NCBI RefSeq assembly: GCF_019711655.1
Contig: NZ_JAIGNU010000001.1
Coordinates: forward strand, 372,001 to 436,000
From: Qipengyuania mesophila
Lineage (GTDB): Bacteria > Pseudomonadota > Alphaproteobacteria > Sphingomonadales > Sphingomonadaceae
Length of the DNA: 64,000 nt
Direction of reading: 5' to 3'
The notes under the pieces are model-generated. The model ran no database searches. It saw nothing but the letters and a program-made list of their open reading frames with translations, and was not told the DNA's origin. Shown here piece by piece: positions 32,424 to 41,040 of the stretch. The position numbers were made by a program, and so were the translations under genes. Numbering within the stretch: the stretch's first letter is position 1; each line of letters begins with the position of its first letter.

Positions 32424-33854
32424 TCAGGCTGTCCCCAGGTCGCGCAGGAAATTTGCCGTCCACTCCTGGACATTGTCGTCGCGCACGGTGCCAATCATGG
32501 CCTGATAACGTCGCTTGCGCTCCTCAAGCGGCATGTCGAGCGCCATGCGGATGGCATGGGCGATATCGTCCGGGCTGTGCGGATTGACCAGCACCGCATC
32601 CTTCAGCTGCGCGGCCGCCCCGGCGAAGCGCGAGAGGACCAGCACGCCCGGGTCCTCTGGATCCTGCGCGGCGACATATTCCTTCGCCACGAGGTTCATC
32701 CCGTCGCGCAGCGGAGTGACGAGACCGATCTTGGCCGCACGGAAGAAGCCGAACAGCTCGGCATGGCTGTAACCGCGGTTGACGTACCGGATCGGCACCA
32801 TGTCGACCTCGCTGCGCGCCCCGTTGATCTGGCCGCATTTCTGTTCGAGCTCGGCGCGAATCTTCTGGTAGCTTTCGACGTCCTCGCGGCTCGGCGGCGC
32901 TATCTGGACGAAGACGAGGTCACTCACACGTTCGGGATTGCGGTCGAAGAAACGCCCGATCCCGTCGATCCGTTCGGGAATGCCCTTCGAATAGTCGAGC
33001 CGATCGACGCCGATCATCGCGGCGCGGCGGCGAGTCGAGCTCATCAGTCGTTGCTGCGCCTGCCGCGCCTCGCCGGTCTCGCCGAGCCGCGAGAAATGGT
33101 CCCAGTCGATGCCGATCGGATAGGCCCGCGCAATGGTGGTTCGTCCCTCGAAGCTGACCTTGCCGCTGTTGCGATCGATTTCCGCGCCGAGTTCGTGCTC
33201 GCAATAATGGAGAAAGCTGTCCAGCCACTCCTTGGTCTGGAAACCGACGACGTCGTAATTGAGGAGCGTTCGCACCAACCGCTCGTGATAGGGCAGCGAA
33301 ACGAACAGCCGCGTGGGTGGCCATGGGATATGGAGGAAAAAACCGATCCGGTTTTGCACTCCGCGCGCACGCAGCCGCTCGCCAAGCGGGATGAGATGGT
33401 AATCGTGGACCCAGACGACGTCGTCGGGCCCAATCAGCGGCGCAGAGAGTTCGGCGAAGCGCTCGTTGACGCGCTCATAGCCCTTGGCTGTCTCGCGCTC
33501 GTATTCGGCAAGGTCGAGCCGATCATGGAACAGCGGCCACAGCGTCGCATTGGCGTAGCCGTTGTAGTATTCGTCGATGTCGCGCTGCGACAAGTCGATC
33601 GTCGCGGTGGTCACTCCATCGTTCGTCTGCGTGTCGATATGGCCGGTGCGCCCGCTCTCGCTTTCTTCACCGGACCAGCCGAACCACAGACCTTCGCGGG
33701 ACTTGAGCGCGGCATGGAGCGCGCCCGCGAGACCGCCCTGCGCCCCCGCCGCACCACGCGCCTTGGGCACCGCGACGCGGTTCGAAATAACGACAAGGCG
33801 GGGGTCAGAAGTCAGCGGACTTCGCTCCAGGGTTTGCTCAGAAGGCCGGCACAA
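32424..33854 (-). CDS. otsA: Trehalose-6-phosphate synthase
   Basis: GT20 glycosyltransferase joining UDP-glucose and glucose-6-phosphate; ~476 aa. RLVVISNRVAVPK, the VHDYHLIPL loop, GVDRLDYSKGIPERI and LRDGMNLVAKEYVA are invariant-type motifs. The start is unclear: TTG at 33852-33854 follows GGTAGG and overlaps the GH15 gene by 43 bases. A CTG at 33813-33815 overlaps the GH15 stop in CTGA and has GGAG nine bases upstream. Last gene of otsB, GH15, otsA. Confidence 0.94.
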   Translation of the reverse strand: MCRPSEQTLERSPLTSDPRLVVISNRVAVPKARGAAGAQGGLAGALHAALKSREGLWFGWSGEESESGRTGHIDTQTNDGVTTATIDLSQRDIDEYYNGYANATLWPLFHDRLDLAEYERETAKGYERVNERFAELSAPLIGPDDVVWVHDYHLIPLGERLRARGVQNRIGFFLHIPWPPTRLFVSLPYHERLVRTLLNYDVVGFQTKEWLDSFLHYCEHELGAEIDRNSGKVSFEGRTTIARAYPIGIDWDHFSRLGETGEARQAQQRLMSSTRRRAAMIGVDRLDYSKGIPERIDGIGRFFDRNPERVSDLVFVQIAPPSREDVESYQKIRAELEQKCGQINGARSEVDMVPIRYVNRGYSHAELFGFFRAAKIGLVTPLRDGMNLVAKEYVAAQDPEDPGVLVLSRFAGAAAQLKDAVLVNPHSPDDIAHAIRMALDMPLEERKRRYQAMIGTVRDDNVQEWTANFLRDLGTA

Positions 33855-35599
33855 TTGATTATACCTACCAGCGAGTAGGTCTGGGGGAAGTTCCCCCACA
33901 GCTCGTTGGACTCGTAGTCGAGATCCTCGCTCAGCAGGCCAGACTGGGTCGTGTGGCTGAGCATGGCTTCGAAGATCGTGCGCGCCTCCTGCTTGCGCCC
34001 GACCAGTCCGAGCGCCTCGATCAGCCAGAAGGTGCAGACGTTGAAGGCGGTTTCGGGGGCGCCGAAATCATCCTCGGCGGCATAGCGGAGCATGTGGTCC
34101 CCACGGCGCAGGTCGCGCTCGATGGCCGCGAAGGTCTTGAGGAAGCGCTCGTCGTCGGGCTTGAGGTAGCGTAGTTCGACCATCTGCAGCAGGCTGGCGT
34201 CGAGATAGCCGTTCTCGAAGCTGGCGCCGTAATGCTCGCCGTCCTCCTTCCAGGCCTTGGTCTCGATCGTCGCGCGGATCGCCTCGGCGCGCTTCTTCCA
34301 ATAGAGCACGCGGTCGTCCTTCCCCAGCCGCGTCGCGACATTGGCGAGTCGGTCGCAGGCTGCCCAGCACATCACCGCCGAATAGGTATGGACTTCCTGC
34401 CGCGTACGAAATTCCCACAATCCGGCATCGGGCTTGTCGTGTTTGGCCCAGGCCGCCTCGCCCACCTCCTCGAGATGCGCGAAATCGGTCTCGTCCGCCA
34501 TCCGCAGCAGGCGGGTGTCGAAGAAGGCTTGTGCGGTCGGCAGGACGATCTGGCCGTAGCAGTCGTACTGCAACTGCTTGTAGGCGGCATTTCCCACACG
34601 CACCGGCCCCATGCCGCGATAGCCGGCGAGATGGCCGGCCTCGTATTCGTGCAGCTCGTCGGCGCCCATCACCGAATAGAGCGGCTGGATCTGCCCCCCG
34701 CGCGCCTGGTCGACGATGTTGCGCAAATAGGCGAGGTACTTTTCGAGCACGTCGAGCGCACCGAGCCGGTTGAGCGCCTGCACCGTGTAATAGCTGTCGC
34801 GGATCCAGCAGTAGCGATAGTCCCAATTGCGCTGGCTGTTCGCCGCTTCGGGGATCGAGGTCGTCAACGCGGCGACGATCGCGCCGGTTTCCTCGTGCTG
34901 GCACAGCTTGAGCGCGATCGCAGCGCGGATGACCTCTTCCTGCCATTCGAGCGGGATATGCAGCCCGCGCACCCAGTGCTGCCAATAGCGAGCGGTCATC
35001 GCCTCCATCCGCCGCACTTCGCTGCGGATATTGCCCACGAAGGGTTCGTCGGGGCCGAGGAAGAAATGCTGGTCGCTCTCGACCCGGTAGCTGCGGCCTT
35101 CGAGCACATAGCCGATGGGCGCATCGCTCGACAGGCGGAGCGCCTGCGGGCCGATCAGGTAGCGGATGTGATTGGTGCCGTTGGTGGTCGGGGCAAAGCT
35201 GCCCCCGTATTCCTTCATCGGCGCCAGTACCACGCGCATGCGCGGCGCGCCCGCCACGGGGCGCACGATGCGGGCGTAGGCGACGGGGCGGTACATCCGG
35301 CCCGAGCGCTCGAAGCGCGGAGCGAAATCGTGGATCTCGACCGCGCTCCCATCGGCGCTCTCGAGCCGGGTGATGAGGATCGCGGTGTTGCGCTCGTAGC
35401 GCTGGCTCGTGCGCGTCTGCCCGTCGAGTTCGAAGCGCCAGATGCCGCGGTCGCGGACATCGCCGTTCAGCAGCGAGCAGAAAATGGGGTCGCCATCGAC
35501 CCGGGGGACGCAGCCCCAGACGAAGCCGCCTTCGCGGTCGACCAGGGCGCTGACCTGGCAATTGCCGATGGGGGAAAGCTCGAGATCCGCCTGCATCAT
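33812..35599 (-). CDS. GH15 glucoamylase/trehalase-family hydrolase
   Basis: 595-aa cytosolic (no signal) glycoside hydrolase of family 15. A beta-sandwich N-terminal domain (IGNCQVSALVDREGGFVWGC) is followed by an (alpha/alpha)6 barrel with RNWDYRYCWIRDSYYTVQAL and the late SGLLSEDLDYES segment bearing acidic residues. Sitting between otsB and otsA, with ATGA overlap to otsB and a short overlap to otsA, it may hydrolyse trehalose or another alpha-glucan. Bacterial members include trehalases. Confidence 0.92.
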   Translation of the reverse strand: MMQADLELSPIGNCQVSALVDREGGFVWGCVPRVDGDPIFCSLLNGDVRDRGIWRFELDGQTRTSQRYERNTAILITRLESADGSAVEIHDFAPRFERSGRMYRPVAYARIVRPVAGAPRMRVVLAPMKEYGGSFAPTTNGTNHIRYLIGPQALRLSSDAPIGYVLEGRSYRVESDQHFFLGPDEPFVGNIRSEVRRMEAMTARYWQHWVRGLHIPLEWQEEVIRAAIALKLCQHEETGAIVAALTTSIPEAANSQRNWDYRYCWIRDSYYTVQALNRLGALDVLEKYLAYLRNIVDQARGGQIQPLYSVMGADELHEYEAGHLAGYRGMGPVRVGNAAYKQLQYDCYGQIVLPTAQAFFDTRLLRMADETDFAHLEEVGEAAWAKHDKPDAGLWEFRTRQEVHTYSAVMCWAACDRLANVATRLGKDDRVLYWKKRAEAIRATIETKAWKEDGEHYGASFENGYLDASLLQMVELRYLKPDDERFLKTFAAIERDLRRGDHMLRYAAEDDFGAPETAFNVCTFWLIEALGLVGRKQEARTIFEAMLSHTTQSGLLSEDLDYESNELWGNFPQTYSLVGIINCAGLLSKPWSEVR

Positions 35600-36339
35600 A
35601 TCTCCAACCAGTTGTGCACTGCAGCAACGCAGTCGAGCCGGTATCGTGCCCGCGCACTCAGCCGCTCGCCGACGGCGATGCCGAAACCGCCGAAATCCTC
35701 CGCCCCTGCGAAGCCGTCCTCGTCGGTCACATCGTCACCGATGAAGACCGGAGCCGCCCCCGAGAATGGCGTGATCCGCATGAAGGCCTCGACCGCCGCC
35801 GCCTTGGTCGCGCCGGGGCGAACCAGCTCGGCCACGCCCTTGCCGCTGGTGACGCACAGATCGCGCGTGGCCGCGAAGCGCTCGGCGAAGGCCAGCGTCG
35901 CATCGCGCTTCTCGGGATTGCCGCGAAAATGCAGCGCGCCGCCATGCGCTTTGGTTTCATAGAACAGCCCATTTTCCTCGGCGAAGGCCCTGAGTTCGGC
36001 GACCGAATCCGGCGACAGCCCGCGCGGCTCGGTGCCCAGCCGCGATCCGTCTGCGAGAAAGCGCGAGGCGCCATGCGATCCCGCGCGGCAGATCGCGATA
36101 TCGCCCAGGTGGTTCCGGAGGTCGTCGAGCGCCCGCCCGCTGACCAGCGCAAGGCGGCCTTCGAGCCGGTCACGCAAATCATGGAGCCGCGTGCGAAGCT
36201 GTCCGGGGACGTGGATGTCGCCGGGACGCGGTGCGATATCCACCAGCGTGCCGTCGAAATCGAGAAACAGCGCCGTAGGCCCGCTGTCGAGCAGCTGCGC
36301 CAGCGACGGCGGGGGTGGAAGCGGGGCCGGGCTATCCAT
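35596..36339 (-). CDS. otsB: Trehalose-6-phosphate phosphatase
   Basis: 247-aa HAD phosphatase releasing trehalose. LFLDFDGTLVDIA (nucleophile Asp near residue 26), ALVSGRALDDL and IGDDVTDEDGF are the HAD motifs, with a small cap between. The start is ATG at 36339; an earlier ATG in the same frame is possible. Its TGA overlaps the ATG of the GH15 gene. With otsA it gives a full trehalose pathway, typically induced by osmotic or desiccation stress. Confidence 0.95.
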   Translation of the reverse strand: MDSPAPLPPPPSLAQLLDSGPTALFLDFDGTLVDIAPRPGDIHVPGQLRTRLHDLRDRLEGRLALVSGRALDDLRNHLGDIAICRAGSHGASRFLADGSRLGTEPRGLSPDSVAELRAFAEENGLFYETKAHGGALHFRGNPEKRDATLAFAERFAATRDLCVTSGKGVAELVRPGATKAAAVEAFMRITPFSGAAPVFIGDDVTDEDGFAGAEDFGGFGIAVGERLSARARYRLDCVAAVHNWLEI

Positions 36340-36384
36340 CGCTCGCAGACCTAGCGCTTCGCGACGACGCGTCAAAGGTCCGCG

Positions 36385-37080
36385 CTATGAAATCGTATCC
36401 TCGGCGCGCGGGACGAGAATGAGCGTGTTGTCCTCCACCCGCCACGAGCCGAGACGCGCGAGCACGTTCATGCCGATGACGTTGAAGTCGCCGAAATTGT
36501 CGGCGATCGCGGCATCGGTTCCGGTGGCGCTGACATTGCCGAAGGTCAGGCTGTCGACCGTGGTGACAAAGGCCTGCACCGTACCGTTTGCGGTCCCGAG
36601 CATGATCGGGATGCCGCCGCGGCGGGGTTCGAGCCCGGCGCGTTCGGCGAGCGGCGCGGAGATCGCGGTCAGCGTCGCGCCGGTGTCGATCATGAAATTG
36701 CCGGGCACGCCATTGACCTCGGCGCGGACCCAGAAATGGCCGTCGGCAGACAGCGGGATGCGCGTCTCGCCGCCCTCGACCAGCTGCTCGGGGAGGCCGA
36801 TCTGCGGCACCGCGACATCGAAGCGTGGGTCGAAGCGCGAGAGCTGGAGCACGACCGTGAGCAGGATCACGCCGAGCGCGAGCGAGCTGGCCGTGCGGAG
36901 GACGCCGCCCAGCGCCGAACGCCGGGCAACGATCGCGCCGATCCAGCCGAGCACCATCGCGGCCACCGCCGCCATGAGCAGCTCGGAGCGCGGGATCGCG
37001 CGCAAGGTGTCGGCTGCGGCGCTGAAAACGGGCTCGAGTTCCATGCTGACCATATAGGATCGCGGCACTGACGCGTCCAT
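36385..37080 (-). CDS. Membrane-anchored retropepsin-like aspartic protease
   Basis: 231 aa. Two membrane segments (residues ~33-50 and ~58-78) are followed by a periplasmic single-domain aspartic-protease fold: NFMIDTGATLTAIS near residue 132 holds the catalytic Asp, and a hydrophobic VIGMNVLARLGSW flap-end motif follows. Resembles the clan-AA membrane family seen in alphaproteobacteria; such proteins dimerise. The start is ATG at 37080; ATGs at 37053 and 37044 are alternatives. Lies 18 bases after egtD. Confidence 0.83.
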   Translation of the reverse strand: MDASVPRSYMVSMELEPVFSAAADTLRAIPRSELLMAAVAAMVLGWIGAIVARRSALGGVLRTASSLALGVILLTVVLQLSRFDPRFDVAVPQIGLPEQLVEGGETRIPLSADGHFWVRAEVNGVPGNFMIDTGATLTAISAPLAERAGLEPRRGGIPIMLGTANGTVQAFVTTVDSLTFGNVSATGTDAAIADNFGDFNVIGMNVLARLGSWRVEDNTLILVPRAEDTIS

Positions 37081-37097
37081 GAATTCGCCGCAGGGCG

Positions 37098-38096
37098 TCA
37101 GGGCGCCTCGCGCTGCTCGGTCGCACGGGCGAGGATCACCGAGAATCTCTCGTCCGGGTCGAGCCAGCGCTTTTCGGGCGTCCAGCCCCCTGCAAGCAGC
37201 AGCAGATTGGCGCTGCGGCGGGTGAACTTGTGACTGTTCTCGGTATGGATCGTCTCGCCCTTGCGCATGGCGAAGCGCTCGCCCGAAACCTCGAAGACGA
37301 TATCGCGCGTGGCGACCAGGTGCATTTCGATCCGCGCCAGCGCATCGTTCCACATCGCGCTGTGTTCGAGCGCGCCTTCGGGCATGGTGCCGTCGAGTTC
37401 GCGATTGATGCGGGTCACCAGATTGTGGTTGAAGGCCGCCGTGACGCCTTCGGCATCGTCATAGGCCGCCTCGAGCACCGCGCGGTCCTTGACCAGGTCC
37501 ATGCCGATCAGCAGCAGCGGGCTTTCGCCCTCGTCCGCACCGAGCGTCGCGCGCATCGAGCGCAGCAGGTCGACCGCGGTGCGCGGGACCATGTTGCCGA
37601 TCGTCGAGCCGGGGAAGAAGCCGAGCTTCTTGAGCGGTTCGACCTCCTCGGGAAGCGTCACGCGACGCATGAAATCGGCTTCGACCGGATGGACCGGCAG
37701 GCCGGGGAATTTCTCCGCCAGCCCGGCTGCGCTCTCGCGCAGGAAATCGCCCGAGATGTCGAGCGGGACATAGGCGGCCGGGTCGATCGCGCGGAGCAGC
37801 AGCGGGGTCTTGACCGAACTGCCCGAGCCGAATTCGACCACCGCCCTCCCCGGCCCGATGAGCTCGGCGAATTCCTTGCCGCGCGCCTCGAGGATCTCGG
37901 TCTCGGCGCGGGTCGGGTAATATTCTTCGAGCTGGGTGATCGCCTCGAACAGGCGCGATCCCTCTTCGTCGTAAAACCAGCGCGCGGGTATGGCCTTCTG
38001 ACGCTGGCGTAGGCCTTTGAGGACGTCGGCGCGAAAGGCGCGGTCGACGCCGTCCTCGTCGCGATCGACCAGGGCTATTCCGCTGTCACGTTTCAT
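37098..38096 (-). CDS. egtD: L-histidine N(alpha)-methyltransferase
   Basis: Trimethylates histidine to hercynine, the first step of ergothioneine synthesis; 332 aa. RWFYDEEGSRLFEAITQLEEYYPTR is the family opening, VEFGSGSSVKT binds S-adenosylmethionine, and GSTIGNM and HTENSHKFT are substrate-site strings. The ATG at 38094-38096 shares a base with the egtB stop (TAATG), so the two enzymes are made together. Confidence 0.95.
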   Translation of the reverse strand: MKRDSGIALVDRDEDGVDRAFRADVLKGLRQRQKAIPARWFYDEEGSRLFEAITQLEEYYPTRAETEILEARGKEFAELIGPGRAVVEFGSGSSVKTPLLLRAIDPAAYVPLDISGDFLRESAAGLAEKFPGLPVHPVEADFMRRVTLPEEVEPLKKLGFFPGSTIGNMVPRTAVDLLRSMRATLGADEGESPLLLIGMDLVKDRAVLEAAYDDAEGVTAAFNHNLVTRINRELDGTMPEGALEHSAMWNDALARIEMHLVATRDIVFEVSGERFAMRKGETIHTENSHKFTRRSANLLLLAGGWTPEKRWLDPDERFSVILARATEQREAP

Positions 38097-39355
38097 TACA
38101 GGTCCTTTGCCAGCCGGAGGCCGGTGAATTGCCAGCGCTGGTGGGGGTAGAAGAAATTGCGGTAGCTCGGGCGCGAATGACCGCGCGGCGTCGCGCAGCT
38201 CGCGCCCTTGAGCACGAACTGCCCGCTCATGAACTTGCCATTGTATTCTCCCACCGCGCCAGCGGCGGGCCGGAAGCGCGGATAGGGCAGATAGGCCGAG
38301 CGGGTGAACTGCCAGCAATCGCCGAACAGCCCCTCGCTGCCTCGGGGCAGCGGCGGCGCTGCACCGTCGAGCTGGTTGCCGCCATGCGGATCATGCGCCG
38401 GTGCCTCCCCTTCCTGGCCGCGGGCTATGGCTTCCCATTCGAATTCGGTGGGCAGACGGTTACCCGCCCAGGTGGCGAAGGCATCGGCCTCGTAATAGGA
38501 AATGTGCGCGACCGGCGCGTCCGGATCGCGGTCCTGCCAGCCGATATGGGTGAAATGCTCCCCCTCGCGCCAATAGAGCGGTGCGCGGATCGTGTTCTCG
38601 CGCACCCAGGCCCAACCGTCGGAGAGCCACAGCGTGGCGGTGTCGTATCCGCCGTCGGCGATGAAGGCATCCCACTCGCGGTTGGTGATGAGGCGCGAAG
38701 CCAGCGCGAAGGGTTCGAGCAGCACGCGGTGCGCGGGCCCTTCGTTGTCGAAGGCAAAGCCGCTCGCCTGATGGCCGATCCGCGCGATCCCGCCGGGATG
38801 GCTGTACCAGCCCTCCTCGCCGGCCCCCGCCGTCTCGGGTGCCGTATCCCACATGGCCACGCCGAGCGGGTTCTGGAACAGCGCATGCTTGATATCGGTC
38901 AGCAGGAGCTCCTGGTGCTGCTGCTCGTGGCTGAGGCCGAGCTCGATCAGCGGCGCGAGGTCGTCGCGTGCGAACAGCGGGGCCATCGCCTCGTCGACAT
39001 GCGCGCGCCATTCGAGGATTTCCGCAAGCGTCGGCCGCGACAGCATGCCGCGCGAAAAGCGCGCGATGCGCTCGCCTTCGGTCTCGTAATAGGAATTGAA
39101 GACGAAGGGCCAGCTCTCGTCATAGAGCCGGTAATCCTCGCGGTGGTCGCGCAGCAGGAAGGTCTCCCAGAACCAAGTGGTATGCGCGAGATGCCACTTG
39201 GCGGGGCTCGCATCCTCCATCGACTGCAGGGTCGCGTCGGCCTCGCTGAGCGGCGCTACCAGCGCCTCGCTCAGGCCACGGACGGCAAGGTAGCGTGCTG
39301 CCAGCGAGTGGCCTGTCGTCAGTCGGGATTCGGGCTGGGCGCGGGTCATCGCCAT
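38096..39355 (-). CDS. egtB: Ergothioneine synthase EgtB (iron-dependent sulfoxide synthase)
   Basis: 419 aa with a DinB-like N-terminal helical domain carrying the iron ligands (HLAHTTWFWE and LSHEQQHQELLL, the HxxxHxE motif) and a C-terminal formylglycine-generating-enzyme fold ending in RNFFYPHQRWQFTGLRLA. Couples hercynine to a thiol with oxygen. The start ATG at 39353-39355 follows GAAGGGG. No egtA/C/E genes are adjacent; many alphaproteobacteria run the path with EgtB, EgtD and a separate lyase. Confidence 0.94.
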   Translation of the reverse strand: MAMTRAQPESRLTTGHSLAARYLAVRGLSEALVAPLSEADATLQSMEDASPAKWHLAHTTWFWETFLLRDHREDYRLYDESWPFVFNSYYETEGERIARFSRGMLSRPTLAEILEWRAHVDEAMAPLFARDDLAPLIELGLSHEQQHQELLLTDIKHALFQNPLGVAMWDTAPETAGAGEEGWYSHPGGIARIGHQASGFAFDNEGPAHRVLLEPFALASRLITNREWDAFIADGGYDTATLWLSDGWAWVRENTIRAPLYWREGEHFTHIGWQDRDPDAPVAHISYYEADAFATWAGNRLPTEFEWEAIARGQEGEAPAHDPHGGNQLDGAAPPLPRGSEGLFGDCWQFTRSAYLPYPRFRPAAGAVGEYNGKFMSGQFVLKGASCATPRGHSRPSYRNFFYPHQRWQFTGLRLAKDL

Positions 39356-39509
39356 CCCCCCTTCATAGCGGTCGCCGGGACATGGCAACCACGGCCCACC
39401 ATGGCGCAAATCCGTGACCGTTTAAAGGCCGGGGTCGAAAAGGCGTGTCCGAACAAGCGTGTGTTTCGCATTCCTCGGACCAATGCCGGGGCCGCACGCA
39501 GGTTCCTCG

Positions 39510-39533
39510 TGGCAGGGCACGGCGTCCCTGCCA
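39510..39533. terminator. Hairpin after the DAHP synthase gene
   Basis: Perfect 8-bp stem TGGCAGGG / CCCTGCCA with an 8-base loop, 11 bases beyond the aroG stop and 150 bases before egtB (both minus strand). No T-run follows. It may protect the 3' end or help termination. The rest of the 189-base gap shows no gene. Confidence 0.4.
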
Positions 39534-39544
39534 TGGCGCTTCGA

Positions 39545-40918
39545 TCAGGCCGCGTCGGCCTGCCGCAGACCCTGCTCCTCGTTGAGCATTTCGGCGATGA
39601 GGAAGGCGAGTTCGAGCGACTGCGCCGCGTTGAGCCGCGGATCGCAATGCGTGTGATAGCGGTCCTTGAGCGCATCGTCGGTGATCGCCACCGCGCCGCC
39701 GACGCATTCGGTCACGTCCTGCCCGGTCATCTCGACATGGATGCCGCCCGGATGCGTGCCTTCGGCGCGGTGAACCGCGAAGAAGCCCTTCACTTCGGAC
39801 AGGATACGGTCGAACGGGCGCGTCTTGTAGCCGCTTTCGGATTTCACGACATTGCCGTGCATCGGGTCGCAGCTCCACACCACCGGATGCCCCTCGGCCT
39901 TCACCGCGCGGACGAGGCGCGGCAGGCCCTCCTCGACCTTGTCGTGGCCGAAGCGGCTGATCAGCGTGATCCGCCCCGGCTCGCGCGCCGGGTTGAGCGT
40001 GTCGAGCAGCTTGAGCATCGCATCGGTCTCGAGGCTCGGCCCGCATTTCATACCCAGCGGATTGCCGATACCGCGTGCGAATTCGACATGCGCGCTGCCT
40101 TCGAAGCGGGTGCGGTCGCCGATCCACACCATATGCGCGGAGCAATCGTACCAATCGCCGGTCAGGCTGTCGCGGCGGGTCAGCGCCTGCTCGTAAGGCA
40201 GCAGCAGCGCCTCGTGGCTGGTGTAGAAGCTGGTGCGCTGCAGCTGCGGCAGGACCTGCGGATCGACCCCGCAGGCTTCCATGAAGTCGAGCGCCTCGCC
40301 GATCCGGTCGGCGATGTCGGAGAACTTGTCGGCCCACGGGCTGCGGCCCATGAAATCGAGCGTCCACTGGTGGACCTGGCGCAGATTGGCGTAGCCGCCC
40401 GTCGCGAAGGCGCGCAGCAGGTTGAGCGTGGCCGCTGCCTGCGAATAGGCGCGCACCATGCGCTGCGGATCGTTGGTCCGCGCCGCTTCCTCGAACTCGA
40501 TGCCGTTGATGTTGTCGCCGAAATAGCTCGGCAGCGTCACCGACCCCTGCGTCTCGGTGTCCGAACTGCGCGGCTTGGCGAACTGGCCCGCCATGCGGCC
40601 GACCTTCACCACCGGCTTCTTGCTGGCGAAGGTCATCACCACCGCCATCTGCAGCAGCACGCGGAAGGTGTCGCGGATATTGTTGGGGTGGAATTCGGCG
40701 AAGCTTTCGGCGCAGTCGCCGCCCTGCAACAGGAAGGCGCGGCCCTCCGCCACTTCGGCGAGATCGGCCTTGAGCGCGCGCGCCTCGCCCGCGAATACCA
40801 GCGGGGGATGCGTCTCGAGCGAGCCCGTCGCATCCGCGAGAGCCGCAGCATCGGGATAGGTCGGCAGGTGCCGTGCCTCGAATCCCTGCCAGCTATCGGG
40901 TGCCCAATTGGTCGCCAT
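39545..40918 (-). CDS. aroG: DAHP synthase, class II
   Basis: Condenses phosphoenolpyruvate and erythrose-4-phosphate, the entry to aromatic amino acids; 457 aa, plant-like class II type. [16 protein letters not shown] carries the metal-binding cysteine; [18 protein letters not shown] substrate strings, MKCGPSLE and DPMHGN are typical. ATG at 40916-40918 follows GGAAGAG. It is separated from the M16 gene upstream by 122 bases, where its promoter should lie. Confidence 0.95.
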   Translation of the reverse strand: MATNWAPDSWQGFEARHLPTYPDAAALADATGSLETHPPLVFAGEARALKADLAEVAEGRAFLLQGGDCAESFAEFHPNNIRDTFRVLLQMAVVMTFASKKPVVKVGRMAGQFAKPRSSDTETQGSVTLPSYFGDNINGIEFEEAARTNDPQRMVRAYSQAAATLNLLRAFATGGYANLRQVHQWTLDFMGRSPWADKFSDIADRIGEALDFMEACGVDPQVLPQLQRTSFYTSHEALLLPYEQALTRRDSLTGDWYDCSAHMVWIGDRTRFEGSAHVEFARGIGNPLGMKCGPSLETDAMLKLLDTLNPAREPGRITLISRFGHDKVEEGLPRLVRAVKAEGHPVVWSCDPMHGNVVKSESGYKTRPFDRILSEVKGFFAVHRAEGTHPGGIHVEMTGQDVTECVGGAVAITDDALKDRYHTHCDPRLNAAQSLELAFLIAEMLNEEQGLRQADAA

Positions 40919-41040
40919 TGTCTCTTCCGTTTGCGGCGCCGGGATTGGCGCCTGATTGCCCGCCTCTAGCAGACGAGCGGGCATCATGTCGCAAGCAGCA
41001 TTTGCTTGGCCAGCTTAAAAACCCGATTGCAGTGACCGGG

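Noticed and set aside
38129..40969. 946-codon plus-strand open frame opposite egtB and aroG
   Set aside because: Spans two well-defined genes and their spacer on the opposite strand; composition is that of a shadow frame.
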